Positions 45,924-55,687 of a DNA stretch of 64,000 nt are shown piece after piece; position 1 is the stretch's first letter, and every line of letters begins with the position of its first letter. The translations under genes were made by a program, and so were the position numbers. Source of the DNA: Pseudochrobactrum sp. sp1633. Lineage in GTDB: Bacteria; Pseudomonadota; Alphaproteobacteria; Rhizobiales; Rhizobiaceae. A model generated the notes under the pieces. It worked only from the letters and a program-made list of their open reading frames with translations. It did no database searches and had not been told where the DNA came from. The stretch is taken from assembly GCF_030376605.1 (NCBI RefSeq), contig NZ_JARRAE010000015.1:1-64000 (forward strand), given 5' to 3'.

Positions 45924-47853
45924 ACTAGCCGGCGCTCTGAGCGGTTATCAGTGGCCCTATGCGCCGTGGGATACGCTGAAAGCACCTGTCGGCTCAAAAG
46001 ACGGTATGGACAGACCGTCATTCCTTTCGCCCACCAATGCTTCCGGCAGCATTGTCGGCGCCTATAAAGGCGATGCAATCGATGTTCTGGCCGGTTATGC
46101 ACGGCGTAAACAGGGTAATTATCATGCAGGTACGCGTGGCTCTGCAGCGGCCGATCCGGTCAATCTCGGCAAACAGCCTTATTGCAATTCAATGGTTGCC
46201 ATTAACTGCACACCCAGAAGTCCGAGTAATTACTGGAACGAATATTATGCCAATCAGGGGCTGACCAATTACCGTCCGGGTGAGGAAGTCCTCAACACCC
46301 AGCTGGAAACTGAGTCATGGCTGGCAAAACTCAATGCCCGTTTTGCTGACGACCATGCGTTACAGCTCGGCTATATGGGTTATCGCAGCGAGGCCGGTGA
46401 CAGGCTGGCCTCACGCTTGAGCGGCATTAAAGATCAGTCCATACAGCAAAAGCAAACCGCTGGCACCAGCCTCGACACGGTGACTGCGCGTTATAACTGG
46501 AAACCGGAAGACAATGAGCTGATCGATCTGCGCGCCAATCTCTACTGGACACATCTGCAATTGCGCAATCCGGTACGCGGCGGTCGTGGTGTTACACCGG
46601 GAGGGATCGGCCTGCCTGCCGATTTCCGTGTCGGATCTGACAGTGATATGTGGGGCGGGGATATCCAGAACAAATCCGCTTTCACTTTTGATGCAGGCGA
46701 TCTGGATCTGACTTACGGCACATCTTTCCGTGTGGAAGATACGCGCGGCAGTGAACATTCCGCAGCTCTGGAAGGCTGGATGACACCGCGTGATGCGATC
46801 CGCCATGAAGTCGCGGCTTATACGAAGGCTGCTTATAAGCCTGTTGACTGGCTTACTGTGAATGGCGGTTTGCGCTATTCGCATTTCTGGTCGAAAGACC
46901 GTTTTGACCCCTATGAGCGCAATCAGATCAATAATGCAAAGGAACAGGGGTCCAGAACCAATGACGGCGGTTTCAGTCCGTCTGTCGGTCTGACTTTTGA
47001 ACCGTGGGAACAGACCCAGTTCTATGTCAATTATTCCAATACGCTGCGCGCGCCGAGCATTATTGAATCCGTTTCCGCATTTAACAGCGTTACCGCAAAT
47101 ACGGATGTAAAACCGGAGCGATCCAGCAATTGGGAAATCGGCACCAATGTCGTCCGTAACAGCCTGCTTACCGATCAAGATACGGGTATGCTGAAACTCG
47201 GTTACTTCAACTGGGATGTTAAAAACTACATCTCGCGCAATATTGTATATGACACTAAAAATCCGAGCAATTTTGCCCTGAATATCGGCAATATCCACCG
47301 TGCCAAGTTTTCCGGTCTGGAATTTTCCGGTCGCTATGAGCTGGACGGTTTCACAGCTGATCTGGCAGCCAATTATTATCTGAATGTTGAATATTGCCGG
47401 ACATCCGACAGTTGCGACGGCAAGAGCCTCTATGGTGACTATGCCACCAACCATGTGCAGCCCAAATATTCGGTTGACCTGACCCTGTCGCAGAAACTGC
47501 TGGAAGAACGGCTGATGCTCGGCGGGCGTGTTTCCTATACGGGCCCGCGTGCTATCGGTCATGGCGATGTGACTGCACAAGGCGCATCGGAATTCATCAC
47601 GCCTGTACTCTGGAAACCCTATGCACTTGTTGACCTGTTTGCAGAATATAAAATCACGGACAATCTGACAGCGGCATTCCGCGTCGAGAATGTGTTTGAT
47701 AAATTCTACATTGATCCTCTGGGGCTTGTGACGCAGCCGGGTCCGGGCCGTACTTTCTATGCCAGCCTCACAGCCGATATCGGCGGCGAACAGCAATTGC
47801 CGTCTCTGCCGTCCTTCCTGACACGGCGTCCAACAGCTGAAGGTACTCCGATT

Positions 47854-48693
47854 GACTGGACAGGCCTTTATGCCGGTGCCCATGCCGGTGGTGTTTTTGG
47901 CCGTACATGGGGAACCACCACGGCACTGGACGGCACATCCAATGCGGTTGCGGCAATAGAATCCGCTGATTTCGACATGGATAGCGGGTTGTTTGGTGTG
48001 CAGGCCGGTTATAACTGGCAATTGCCAAACCGTGTGGTGCTCGGCATCGGCGCCGACTGGAGCAAGACCTATCTGAATGCGGCACATAAAGCCCGCACAA
48101 CAGAAGGCGATTTTGCCGGCACCGGCAATGTGCAGGCGCAGACCCTCTATGACATTGACTGGACTGCCGCTGTGCGCGGTAAACTCGGCTATGCTTTTGA
48201 CAATAAATGGATGCTTTACGGCAGCGGCGGTGTGGCCTTTGCCCGCGAGAGCCAGTCGCGCGAGCAATATCGTGTCAGTGCAGACAGTTCTGACAAAGTC
48301 ACAGAAATTGCGCTAACCGAAAAAGAAAAGGCAACACGCTTCGGCTGGACAGCCGGCGGCGGGATTGAATATGCCATTAATGACCGTTGGTCGGTGATGG
48401 CGGATTATTCCTATACCCGTTTCGGCAAAACCAATTTCAACTTTAACAATGCCCGTGCCGGTATTATCCGTGACTGGGAGACGCAGGAAAAGACTGGTGT
48501 TGAGATTGTTGATCCGTCAAAACAGCCGGGCATGGCCGATTTCTGCACCAGCTTTCCGCAATATTGTGAGCCTTATGAAAAAGCGATCTATGAGACGGTC
48601 AAACATGAGGGATCGTCGAGTGTTAAAAACGGACGCAAAGCGTCCAACTCGCTTGATTTTCATACATTTAAAATCGGTGTGAATTACCGCTTC
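47854..48693 (+). other. Second outer-membrane beta-barrel domain fused after the TonB receptor barrel
   Basis: 280 residues starting DWTGLYAGAHAGGVFG, the N-terminal strand signature of the Omp25/Omp31 immunogenic porin-like family. Alternating strands such as FGVQAGYNW, AVRGKLGYAF, WMLYGSGGVAFA, GWTAGGGIEYAI and SVMADYSYTRFG follow. The terminal GVNYRF carries the aromatic C-terminus recognised by the Bam complex. About eight strands are predicted. The receptor barrel before it no longer ends at a C-terminal Phe. Confidence 0.8.
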
Positions 48694-48703
48694 TGATACG
48701 ACT

Positions 48704-48739
48704 AAAAAGCCGGTCTGAGTTTCCTCAGACCGGCTTTTT
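48704..48739. terminator. Bidirectional terminator between receptor 2 and cydX
   Basis: Perfect 11-base stem GCCGGTCTGAG (48709-48719) / CTCAGACCGGC (48724-48734), flanked by A5 and T5, between convergent genes. Confidence 0.92.
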
Positions 48740-48749
48740 GATTTTTTGT

Positions 48750-48881
48750 TTAATGTTCGGAGCCGGTTTTTCCCCGCTCTTTGCTCTTGGCGGCATCGTC
48801 TACCAGCTCATACCACATGGCATTGAGCACGGCGAAAGCAGCGGCGAGAGGTAGTCCTAATACCCAGGCGAAATACCACAT
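48750..48881 (-). CDS. cydX: Cytochrome bd oxidase small subunit CydX
   Basis: 43 residues, MWYFAWVLGLPLAAAF followed by AVLNAMWYE and a charged tail. A single membrane helix with a WY-rich N-terminus is the CydX/CbdX family pattern. The subunit stabilises the haem groups of the bd oxidase. It lies 51 bases after cydB on the same strand, the usual place. It falls below common gene-length cut-offs and is easily missed. Confidence 0.92.
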   Translation of the reverse strand: MWYFAWVLGLPLAAAFAVLNAMWYELVDDAAKSKERGKTGSEH

Positions 48882-48932
48882 TTAAAACCTCATACTATAC
48901 AAGAAACAGAAATGATGACGGAAACGGGCATG

Positions 48933-50078
48933 TCAGTAATGCTCCTCTTCCAGATCACTTTCCGTCACTTTTCCGCGCAGAACATAATAAACCCAGCTCG
49001 TATAGAGCATGATGATCGGCAGCATAATGCCCGTGCTGATCAGCATGATGAACAGGGTCAGATGGCTGGATGAGCTGTCCCAGACCGTCAGGCTGGCACC
49101 CGGATCAAGCGATGACGGCAGAATGAACGGGAACATCGCCACACCGACCGATGTAATCACACCGAAGATCGCCAGTTTGCCCGACAGCAGCGCCACCACC
49201 GGCAGGCGCACCCACAGAGCCAGCATCACCACAAACGGTGCAACAAGACCCAGCGCCGGAATAACCCACAGTGCGGGATAGCGCAGATAATTGGCAAGCC
49301 ATGCACCCTGCTCCACCACCGCAGTTTTGAACAGCGGATTGGACGGTCCATTCGGGTCAATTTCACTGGTAATGCGGTAACCCAGACCGGATTTCCAGAG
49401 ATACAGCCCGGCGGCGGCGTAGAATACCACCATCAGCAGAGCGAGAACCGTACCGTATTTTCTGGCGCGCTCAGCCACAATGCCTGTGGTTTTGACACAG
49501 AGCCACACACAGCCATGCATGGTCAGCATAACCACCGACATCAGCCCCGCCAGCAGTGCAAACGGATTGAGCAGGGCAAAGAATGAGCCTTCATAGAAGA
49601 TCTTCATATCATCATTGATACGGAACGGCACGCCGAGCAGCACATTGCCGACAGCCACACCGAAGATCAGCGACGGGATAAAACCACCGATAAACAGCGC
49701 CCGATCCCAATTATTACGCCACAGCATACTTTCCCGCTTATTGCGGAATTTAAAGCCGACAGGCCGCAGGATCAGGGCGAACAGGATGAGGAACATCGCC
49801 AGATAAAAGCCGGAGAATGACACTGCGTAAAGCTGCGGCCATGCGGCAAAAATTGCGCCGCCTGCCAGAATGAGCCAGACCTGATTGCCTTCCCAGACCG
49901 GCTCAATGGTTTCCAGCACCAGACGTCGTTCCAGATCTGTGCGCGCAACGAAAGGCAGCATGGTTTCAATACCAAGATCGAAGCCATCCATCACCGCAAA
50001 ACCGATCAGCAAAAGCCCCAGCAGAACCCACCAGATGATGCGCAGTGTTGAATAATCAAGAAGTTCGGACAAAACCAT
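48933..50078 (-). CDS. cydB: Cytochrome bd ubiquinol oxidase subunit II
   Basis: Inner-membrane subunit, 381 residues, eight to nine helices. The N-terminal '[21 protein letters not shown]' and '[20 protein letters not shown]' are characteristic of CydB. Its start overlaps the cydA stop by one base. It pairs with CydA to reduce O2 with quinol at low oxygen tension. Confidence 0.96.
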   Translation of the reverse strand: MVLSELLDYSTLRIIWWVLLGLLLIGFAVMDGFDLGIETMLPFVARTDLERRLVLETIEPVWEGNQVWLILAGGAIFAAWPQLYAVSFSGFYLAMFLILFALILRPVGFKFRNKRESMLWRNNWDRALFIGGFIPSLIFGVAVGNVLLGVPFRINDDMKIFYEGSFFALLNPFALLAGLMSVVMLTMHGCVWLCVKTTGIVAERARKYGTVLALLMVVFYAAAGLYLWKSGLGYRITSEIDPNGPSNPLFKTAVVEQGAWLANYLRYPALWVIPALGLVAPFVVMLALWVRLPVVALLSGKLAIFGVITSVGVAMFPFILPSSLDPGASLTVWDSSSSHLTLFIMLISTGIMLPIIMLYTSWVYYVLRGKVTESDLEEEHY

Positions 50079-51691
50079 TATTTTGTCTCCCCGATTGGTG
50101 CTGAGCCAAGTTTTGCCGGCTCAGTTGCAGCAGGTTTTGCAAATTGCGCGGAAACCGGTGCATGGTCAGGTTGCGGCCCGTTGCGGATCGCACGGATCAT
50201 CACACCCATCTCGATGATGAACAGAGCCGTGTAAATCAGAATGAATCCGGTCAGAGAAATCAGCACTGTTGTCGGACTGAGACTGGATACCGCCACAGCT
50301 GTCGGCAACACCCCTTCAATACTCCACGGCTGACGACCGAATTCTGCAACCAACCAGCCCATTTCTGCCGCGAGCCAGGGCAGCGGTATAGAGAAGACCG
50401 CAACCCAGAGCAGCCAGCGATGTGTGTTCAGCTTTCTGCGAGCCGACAGGAAAAAGAATGTGCCGGTCAGCAACAGGAAATAGAAGCTCAGGCCGACCAT
50501 CACACGGAAGGCGACAAAGAGCGGCAACACACCCGGCACTGTATCATTAGCAGCTGCCACGATTTGTTCATCCGTTGCTGTACGCGGATCATCAACGTAT
50601 TTTTTCAGCAGCAATCCATACCCCAGACGCTCGCCATATTGCTCAAAAGCCTGTTTGGCTTCTGCCAGAGCCTGTTCGCCCCGTGGTGTGGCTTTGATCG
50701 CCTGCAAAGCATCATAGGCTTTGATACCCTCACGGATACGATCCTGAGCCTGCAAAACCAGCTGATTAATACCCGGAATTTCAATGGTCAGAGAGCGCGT
50801 GCCGATCAGCCCCATCACATAAGGAATGTGAATGGCAAAATGTGTCACACGGTTTTCCTGATCCGGCACGCCAATCAGCGTGAAAGAGGCCGGTGCCGGT
50901 TCCGTATCCCACATCGCCTCAATCGCAGCCATTTTCATGCTCTGGTGATCGGAGGTCAGATAACCGCTTTCATCACCCAGCACGACAACGGATAAGGCGC
51001 CCGCCAGACCAAAAGAGGCGGCAACCGTCATGGAGCGCTTGGCAAGTTCCATATGGCGGCCTTTGAGCATATACCATGCCGACACACCAAGTATGAAAAT
51101 TGAAGCGGTGACATAACCGGCGGATACGGTGTGAACGACCTTGGCCTGCGCAACAGGGTTGAAAACAACGGCAAAAAAGTCCGTGATTTCCATACGCATG
51201 GTTTCAGGATTAAAGCGCGATCCGACCGGATTTTGCATCCAGCCATTGGCAACCAGAATCCACAAAGCGGAAAGGTTGGAACCAATCGCCATCAGATAGG
51301 TCACAATCAAATGGCCGATTTTGGAAAGCTTATCCCAGCCGAAGAAAAACAGGCCGATAAAGGTTGCTTCCAGAAAGAAGGCCATCAGCCCTTCGAGCGC
51401 CAGCGGCGCACCGAAAATATCGCCGACATAATGGCTGTAATAACTCCAGTTCATACCGAACTGAAACTCCATCACCACGCCGGTGGCGACACCGGTGACA
51501 AAGTTAATACCAAAAAGTGTACCCCAGAATTTTGTCATTTGCCGCCAGATCAGGCGGCCGGTCATCACATAAACCGTTTCCATAATCGCCAGCAGGACAG
51601 ATAGCCCGAGCGTCAATGGAACAAACAAAAAGTGGTACATGGCGGTGACTGCAAATTGCAGACGGGATAGTGAAACAATATCCAGTTCCAT
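50078..51691 (-). CDS. cydA: Cytochrome bd ubiquinol oxidase subunit I
   Basis: Carries haems b558, b595 and d. About 537 residues from [13 protein letters not shown] (ATG at 51691). Two further ATGs directly precede it and the frame is open to 51730. The haem d/b595 ligand His lies in [15 protein letters not shown]. The proton-channel Glu is in '[12 protein letters not shown]', and the quinol (Q-loop) region is the long periplasmic segment around 240-330. Preceded by a 390-base gap with strong hairpins. Confidence 0.95.
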   Translation of the reverse strand: MELDIVSLSRLQFAVTAMYHFLFVPLTLGLSVLLAIMETVYVMTGRLIWRQMTKFWGTLFGINFVTGVATGVVMEFQFGMNWSYYSHYVGDIFGAPLALEGLMAFFLEATFIGLFFFGWDKLSKIGHLIVTYLMAIGSNLSALWILVANGWMQNPVGSRFNPETMRMEITDFFAVVFNPVAQAKVVHTVSAGYVTASIFILGVSAWYMLKGRHMELAKRSMTVAASFGLAGALSVVVLGDESGYLTSDHQSMKMAAIEAMWDTEPAPASFTLIGVPDQENRVTHFAIHIPYVMGLIGTRSLTIEIPGINQLVLQAQDRIREGIKAYDALQAIKATPRGEQALAEAKQAFEQYGERLGYGLLLKKYVDDPRTATDEQIVAAANDTVPGVLPLFVAFRVMVGLSFYFLLLTGTFFFLSARRKLNTHRWLLWVAVFSIPLPWLAAEMGWLVAEFGRQPWSIEGVLPTAVAVSSLSPTTVLISLTGFILIYTALFIIEMGVMIRAIRNGPQPDHAPVSAQFAKPAATEPAKLGSAPIGETK

Positions 51692-51730
51692 CATCATCCG
51701 CCGCGGGGGCGCGGCGCTCCTGTTGAGCAT

Positions 51731-52120
51731 AATTCCAAAAAAGCGTTTCGGCTTTTTAGATAAAATTATGCGTTAAATCAGACAGTTAGAGTCACCGGCT
51801 TTATTGCCGGAAACGTCAGCGAGATGCCTGCAGGTGAGATATGCCAAGATAGATCTGTTCCAGATTACACTATTTCAGAGGAACAGGATATGCATATCCG
51901 TTCCGGCCAGAAGGACTGGCCGGTTGCAGAATTTTCACATTTTGAAAATTGAAAGCGGTGCTTGGGAGGAAACCGCGTTCAGTTCAGCCAGAGCGGGCTG
52001 CTGTCGTCAGATAATCGCTCTGAGGATTGGCGGGACATCATGTTTCATAAAGCGGAGTTTCCTTTTTAGAGCCATGTTTTGTTAGTGGATTTTCAGGAGA
52101 TTTTCTTGTCCTGAAAACAT
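51731..52120 (-). promoter_or_regulatory. Hairpin-rich leader region between cydC and cydA
   Basis: Six inverted repeats in 228 bases. CCGGC/GCCGG (51795-51810). GGAAC-A-GGATATGCATATCC-GTTCC (51880-51904), containing a perfect 14-base palindrome. CCGGCCA/TGGCCGG (51903-51923). AATTTTCA/TGAAAATT (51930-51950). GCGGT/ACCGC (51955-51976), whose loop reads TTCCTCCCAAGC on the minus strand. CAGAGCG/CGCTCTG (51989-52022). None has a T tract. A structured cydA leader or an sRNA is plausible. No coding frame or FNR box was seen. Confidence 0.6.
52090..52117 (-). terminator. Hairpin after cydC
   Basis: TTTTCAGGA (52090-52098) / TCCTGAAAA (52109-52117), three bases after the cydC stop. A weak terminator or processing hairpin. 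Confidence 0.5.
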
Positions 52121-53815
52121 TTATACCTGCCGCAGCGTATTCAGTATTTCCGAAAACGCCTGCGTATCTTTTGATGCTTCTGCCGTCATCCGGCCATTAC
52201 TCATCACAATAATGCGGTCTGCAATCTCAGCCTCACGGCGCAAATGCGTGGCGATGATCATTGTTCTGCTCTGATCGCCGGCTTGTGCCAGACGCTGCAA
52301 AATATCCTGCGCGGTTGCCTTATCCAGCCCTTCGGTCGGCTCATCCAGCAGCCAAAGCGGCGTGTTATGCAGAAACAGCCGTGCCAATGCGAGGCGGCGT
52401 GCCTGCCCGCCCGAGAGCCCCAGCCCGCCCTCACCGAGCATCGTATCCAGCTGCTGCGGCATGTCACCTACGGTTTCAGACAGGCCAGCCATTTCCAGCA
52501 CCTGCATCAGATCAGCATCACTGGCCTGCGGGCGAGCAAGGCGCAGATTTTCCGCCAGACTATCCTGAAACAGCTGCGTTTTCTGCGTCAGCAGCGTTGC
52601 AGCCTCATGCCTGATTGTGCCGCTCTGCGATTCAATCTCACCGGCCAGCAGCGCCATCAATGTGGATTTGCCTGTGCCACTGGTGCCAACCACAGCCAGT
52701 TTTTCACCCTTGCGCACAGTCAGGCTAATATCCTGCAAAACCAATGGTGCATGGTCTTCGTAACGCACATTCACCTGCTCCAGATAAACCGCCTCATGGG
52801 GGTCTGCCGGTTGTACAGGCACATAAAATTGCGGCTGGGTTTCATAGCGATTGCCAACCCGTCCTGCTGCCATCAGCGTGCGGCCGAGCTCCATAGCGCC
52901 ACGGCGCAGCGCTGCAAAAGGTTCCATCGCGCCCAAGGCCATCAACAGAGCGAATGCGGCAACAGCGGGCGAAATCACACCTGCTTCTGCAAGCCACACG
53001 CCACCGAGTAGGGCAACACACAGCAGCAGAACCGAAGCGACACCGAAACCGGCACCGACCGAGATCTCAATACGGTTCAGATGATCATCAGCCTCTGAAA
53101 GCCGCTGATCCGCCGCACATATGCTGGCACTTTGCGCATTCAGCCGTCCGGCCATCAGCAAATCTGTCTGACCGGAGACCAGATCAATACTGCGCGCACG
53201 CACAGCCTCAACCGCCTTGGCGCGTCTGCGCATCGGTTTCATCGCCCAGAGGGCTGCAATCACCGGCAGGCCAAAACCTGCGATCAACAGAACCGCCACC
53301 ATAGCGAGTGAAAAAGTGGCATCCATCAGCCAGAATGCTATGCCAACTACCAGCATCGTCACAAAAGCCGCAGCGGCAGGCACCAGTACCCGCAAATAAA
53401 GCGCATCCAGCGCATCAATGTCAGCTGTCAAACGAAACAGCAGACGGCTTGGGCGGCGTAGCAGCTCTTTTGCCGCTTGTGGTGCTGCCCAGCTGCGGAA
53501 CAGTTTTTCCCGCATTGCAGCCAGCACTGCCAATGTTGCATCATGGGTCACCAGTCGCTCGGCATAGCGCGATGCCGTGCGCAGAATAGCCATCAGACGA
53601 ATACCGGCAGCAGGCGCAAAGACATCAAAAGCCAGCGCTGTGGCCGTTGCCAGTCCGGCAATAGCCGTTGCCGTGATAAACCAGCCGGACAGACCGAGCA
53701 GAAGAATACCGCACAGAACCGTCATGGCGGCCAGCAACATACCTGCCCATAATTTGCCGCGCTTCTCACGGAAAAACAGTTTCAGAACGGGTTTGAGAAC
53801 TGCAAGCTTGTTCAT
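52121..53815 (-). CDS. cydC: Heterodimeric ABC exporter subunit CydC
   Basis: 564 residues, six-helix membrane domain then ATPase domain. Walker A GTSGTGKST, signature LSGGQARRLALAR and Walker B LWLLDEPTEGLD are intact. With CydD it exports cysteine/glutathione-type thiols (or handles haem) needed to assemble cytochrome bd. The ATG overlaps the cydD stop (ATGA). Confidence 0.94.
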   Translation of the reverse strand: MNKLAVLKPVLKLFFREKRGKLWAGMLLAAMTVLCGILLLGLSGWFITATAIAGLATATALAFDVFAPAAGIRLMAILRTASRYAERLVTHDATLAVLAAMREKLFRSWAAPQAAKELLRRPSRLLFRLTADIDALDALYLRVLVPAAAAFVTMLVVGIAFWLMDATFSLAMVAVLLIAGFGLPVIAALWAMKPMRRRAKAVEAVRARSIDLVSGQTDLLMAGRLNAQSASICAADQRLSEADDHLNRIEISVGAGFGVASVLLLCVALLGGVWLAEAGVISPAVAAFALLMALGAMEPFAALRRGAMELGRTLMAAGRVGNRYETQPQFYVPVQPADPHEAVYLEQVNVRYEDHAPLVLQDISLTVRKGEKLAVVGTSGTGKSTLMALLAGEIESQSGTIRHEAATLLTQKTQLFQDSLAENLRLARPQASDADLMQVLEMAGLSETVGDMPQQLDTMLGEGGLGLSGGQARRLALARLFLHNTPLWLLDEPTEGLDKATAQDILQRLAQAGDQSRTMIIATHLRREAEIADRIIVMSNGRMTAEASKDTQAFSEILNTLRQV

Positions 53816-55674
53816 TCTGCCGCCCTCCGTGCTGAGGCCACAGATACGGGATGATCCTTGCTGTCGGCATGAATATGCAGACGCTCTGCGCCACTCAGGC
53901 GATCCACGCGAATAACCCGCCCCATTTTCTGCGCCAGTTCTTCATCATGGGTGGCAATAATCAGCGTCTTACCCTGTGCCATTGCCAGCAGGCCTTCTGT
54001 CGCTTTGGCTGCTGTTTCACTGTCCAGATGGGCTGTCGGCTCATCTGCAAAAATAATGGCGGCATCGGATTTCAGCGCTGCTCTTGCCAGCGCCAGACGC
54101 AAACCTTCACCACCGGAAAGACCGGTGCCGTTTTCGCCCAGTGAGGTTGCAGCTGCGGCCGAGGCCACGCTGTCCAGAGCCGCTGTTTTCAGTGCTTCCT
54201 GCACATGATCAAGCGTAAATGCTTCGCGGCCGAGCGTAATATTGGAGCGCACAGAACCGGAGAAAATATGCGGTTTCTGCCCGACCCATGAAAATTGCTC
54301 ACGTAAGCTTTCAGCGCTGTTTTGATCCAGCACTGTACCATTGATCAATACATCGCCGTTGCGCGGTGCAATCAGACCGGCCATCATCGCCAGCAGGGTC
54401 GACTTGCCACTGCCGCTCGGCCCCAAAAGGGCAACATGTTCACCCTTGGCAATCTGCAGATTAAAATCATCGAGGAGAGCTGTTTCATCAGCCGCATCAT
54501 AGCTGAAATCCACATCCCGCAATGTGATTGCATGGTTCTTATCTGTCTCAAGCGGTATTGAGCCAGATGCGCCAATAGCAGTGAGATTCATACCACCGGC
54601 GCTGATATTTTCCAGCGCGTCTATCGCGGCTTCACCGGCTGCGCGATCATGCCAGACGGCAGAAAGCTCACGCAGCGGTTCAAAAAATGTTGGTGCAAGG
54701 AGCAGAATAAACAGCCCCTGCCCCAGTGTCAGTGTTGCGCCCCATGCGCCGAAGTTCAGTTCACCCAGCAGATGGAAGCCGATATAAACCGCGACCATTG
54801 CCACGCCGAGTGCCGAAAACAGCTCAAGCACAGCCGAGGACAGAAAAGCGATACGCAAAACAATCATAGTTTTGTGGCGCAGGGTCTCGGCATTGCTGCG
54901 CAGACGCTGCGCTGTCAGGTCAACGGCATGGAATGTGCGGATCGTTGCCAGCCCGCGCAAACGGTCGAGCAGGAAACCATTCATCTGCCCCATTTCCACC
55001 AGCTGTTCTTCACTGGCGGCTTTAGCGCGATAGCCGATCAGCGCCATAAAAACCGGAATGAGCGGAGCTGCAACCAGCAACACAAGCGCCGCTGCCCAGG
55101 AATACCACAGAACCGCAATCAGAAAGACAAACGGAACAGTCATAACTTTCATCTGCACCGGCTGATAGCGCGACCAGTAGGCTACCACCATCTCAGCCTG
55201 TTCCGCGAGAATGCTTGCCGCCTCACCCGATGCCGCACGGTTGCGATCCAGCGGGGAACGCGCAGCCAAAGCCTGCACCGATTTAGTGCGTAAATCCGAG
55301 AGTGCCGCACGCGATGCTTTAAAAGCGATCCGCTCGCCAGCGCCCTGCAAGGCGGTACGCAGCAGACCAAGTGCAAAAACTGACGCAGCAATCATCAACA
55401 GATTGCTGACCTTGCCGCTGACGGTGAGTTCATTAATCGCATAGGCCATTAGCCCTGCCTGCGGCAGCCAGATCAGCGCCGCCAGTACCTGAAGCCATCC
55501 GCCTTTGCGTAAATTAGCCGGTTGTGCACGCTTTTTACGGCGGCGTGCAGGCGCCTGTACAGTTCCGGCAGCTTTGCTGCTGCCGGTAACTATGACTGTA
55601 TCAGAGGTGGATTTTTCCGGTGTTCCCGCCAGAGTTTCTGAAGGGACAGACGAACCGGATAAAACTTCACTCAC
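53812..55674 (-). CDS. cydD: Heterodimeric ABC exporter subunit CydD
   Basis: About 620 residues. An unusual hydrophilic N-terminal extension of about 70 residues (Ser/Thr/Ala/Arg-rich, with RRRKKR) precedes the first helix. The ATPase domain has Walker A GPSGSGKST, signature LSGGEGLRLALAR and Walker B IIFADEPTAHLD. I prefer a GTG start at 55674, because AAGGAG lies nine bases upstream and it begins 13 bases after the regulator's stop. A longer frame to 55758 would overlap the regulator by 71 bases. Confidence 0.9.
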   Translation of the reverse strand: MSEVLSGSSVPSETLAGTPEKSTSDTVIVTGSSKAAGTVQAPARRRKKRAQPANLRKGGWLQVLAALIWLPQAGLMAYAINELTVSGKVSNLLMIAASVFALGLLRTALQGAGERIAFKASRAALSDLRTKSVQALAARSPLDRNRAASGEAASILAEQAEMVVAYWSRYQPVQMKVMTVPFVFLIAVLWYSWAAALVLLVAAPLIPVFMALIGYRAKAASEEQLVEMGQMNGFLLDRLRGLATIRTFHAVDLTAQRLRSNAETLRHKTMIVLRIAFLSSAVLELFSALGVAMVAVYIGFHLLGELNFGAWGATLTLGQGLFILLLAPTFFEPLRELSAVWHDRAAGEAAIDALENISAGGMNLTAIGASGSIPLETDKNHAITLRDVDFSYDAADETALLDDFNLQIAKGEHVALLGPSGSGKSTLLAMMAGLIAPRNGDVLINGTVLDQNSAESLREQFSWVGQKPHIFSGSVRSNITLGREAFTLDHVQEALKTAALDSVASAAAATSLGENGTGLSGGEGLRLALARAALKSDAAIIFADEPTAHLDSETAAKATEGLLAMAQGKTLIIATHDEELAQKMGRVIRVDRLSGAERLHIHADSKDHPVSVASARRAAE

Positions 55675-55687
55675 GCCGCCCTCTCCT

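Larger units (their letters stand above)
45042..48696 (+). pseudogene. Frameshifted TonB-dependent receptor fused to a C-terminal Omp25/31-type beta-barrel (module 2)
   Basis: Paralogue of receptor 1. The first frame (45042 onward) encodes a signal peptide of about 43 residues, an STN domain (about 47-118) and the plug with DVNIRGMQGMGRV and YQGYQG. Near 45920 similarity jumps to the +1-shifted frame, which carries the rest of the barrel to 47780. Removing one G from AAGGCC restores TSKPLAGALSGY, in register with receptor 1 (SSKPV). The frame then runs on through a linker of about 24 residues into a second outer-membrane barrel (47854-48693) ending in GVNYRF. The intact protein would be about 1217 residues. 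Either a true pseudogene, a phase-variable gene or a sequencing error. Confidence 0.85.

Noticed and set aside
46411-48267. A 618-codon open frame on the minus strand opposite receptor 2
   Set aside because: It has no recognisable protein motifs and its composition (rich in His, Ile, Cys, Arg) is that of an antisense shadow. The plus strand carries clear receptor homology.
51691-51800. FNR/Anr box before cydA
   Set aside because: No TTGAT-N4-ATCAA or near match was found in the promoter-proximal bases.
51795-52080. Cobalamin or other known riboswitch before cydA
   Set aside because: A GGTG and a GGGAGGAAACCGC stretch suggested a cobalamin-type core, but there is no B12 box and the orientation and order do not fit. 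Thiamine and glycine cores were also not seen.
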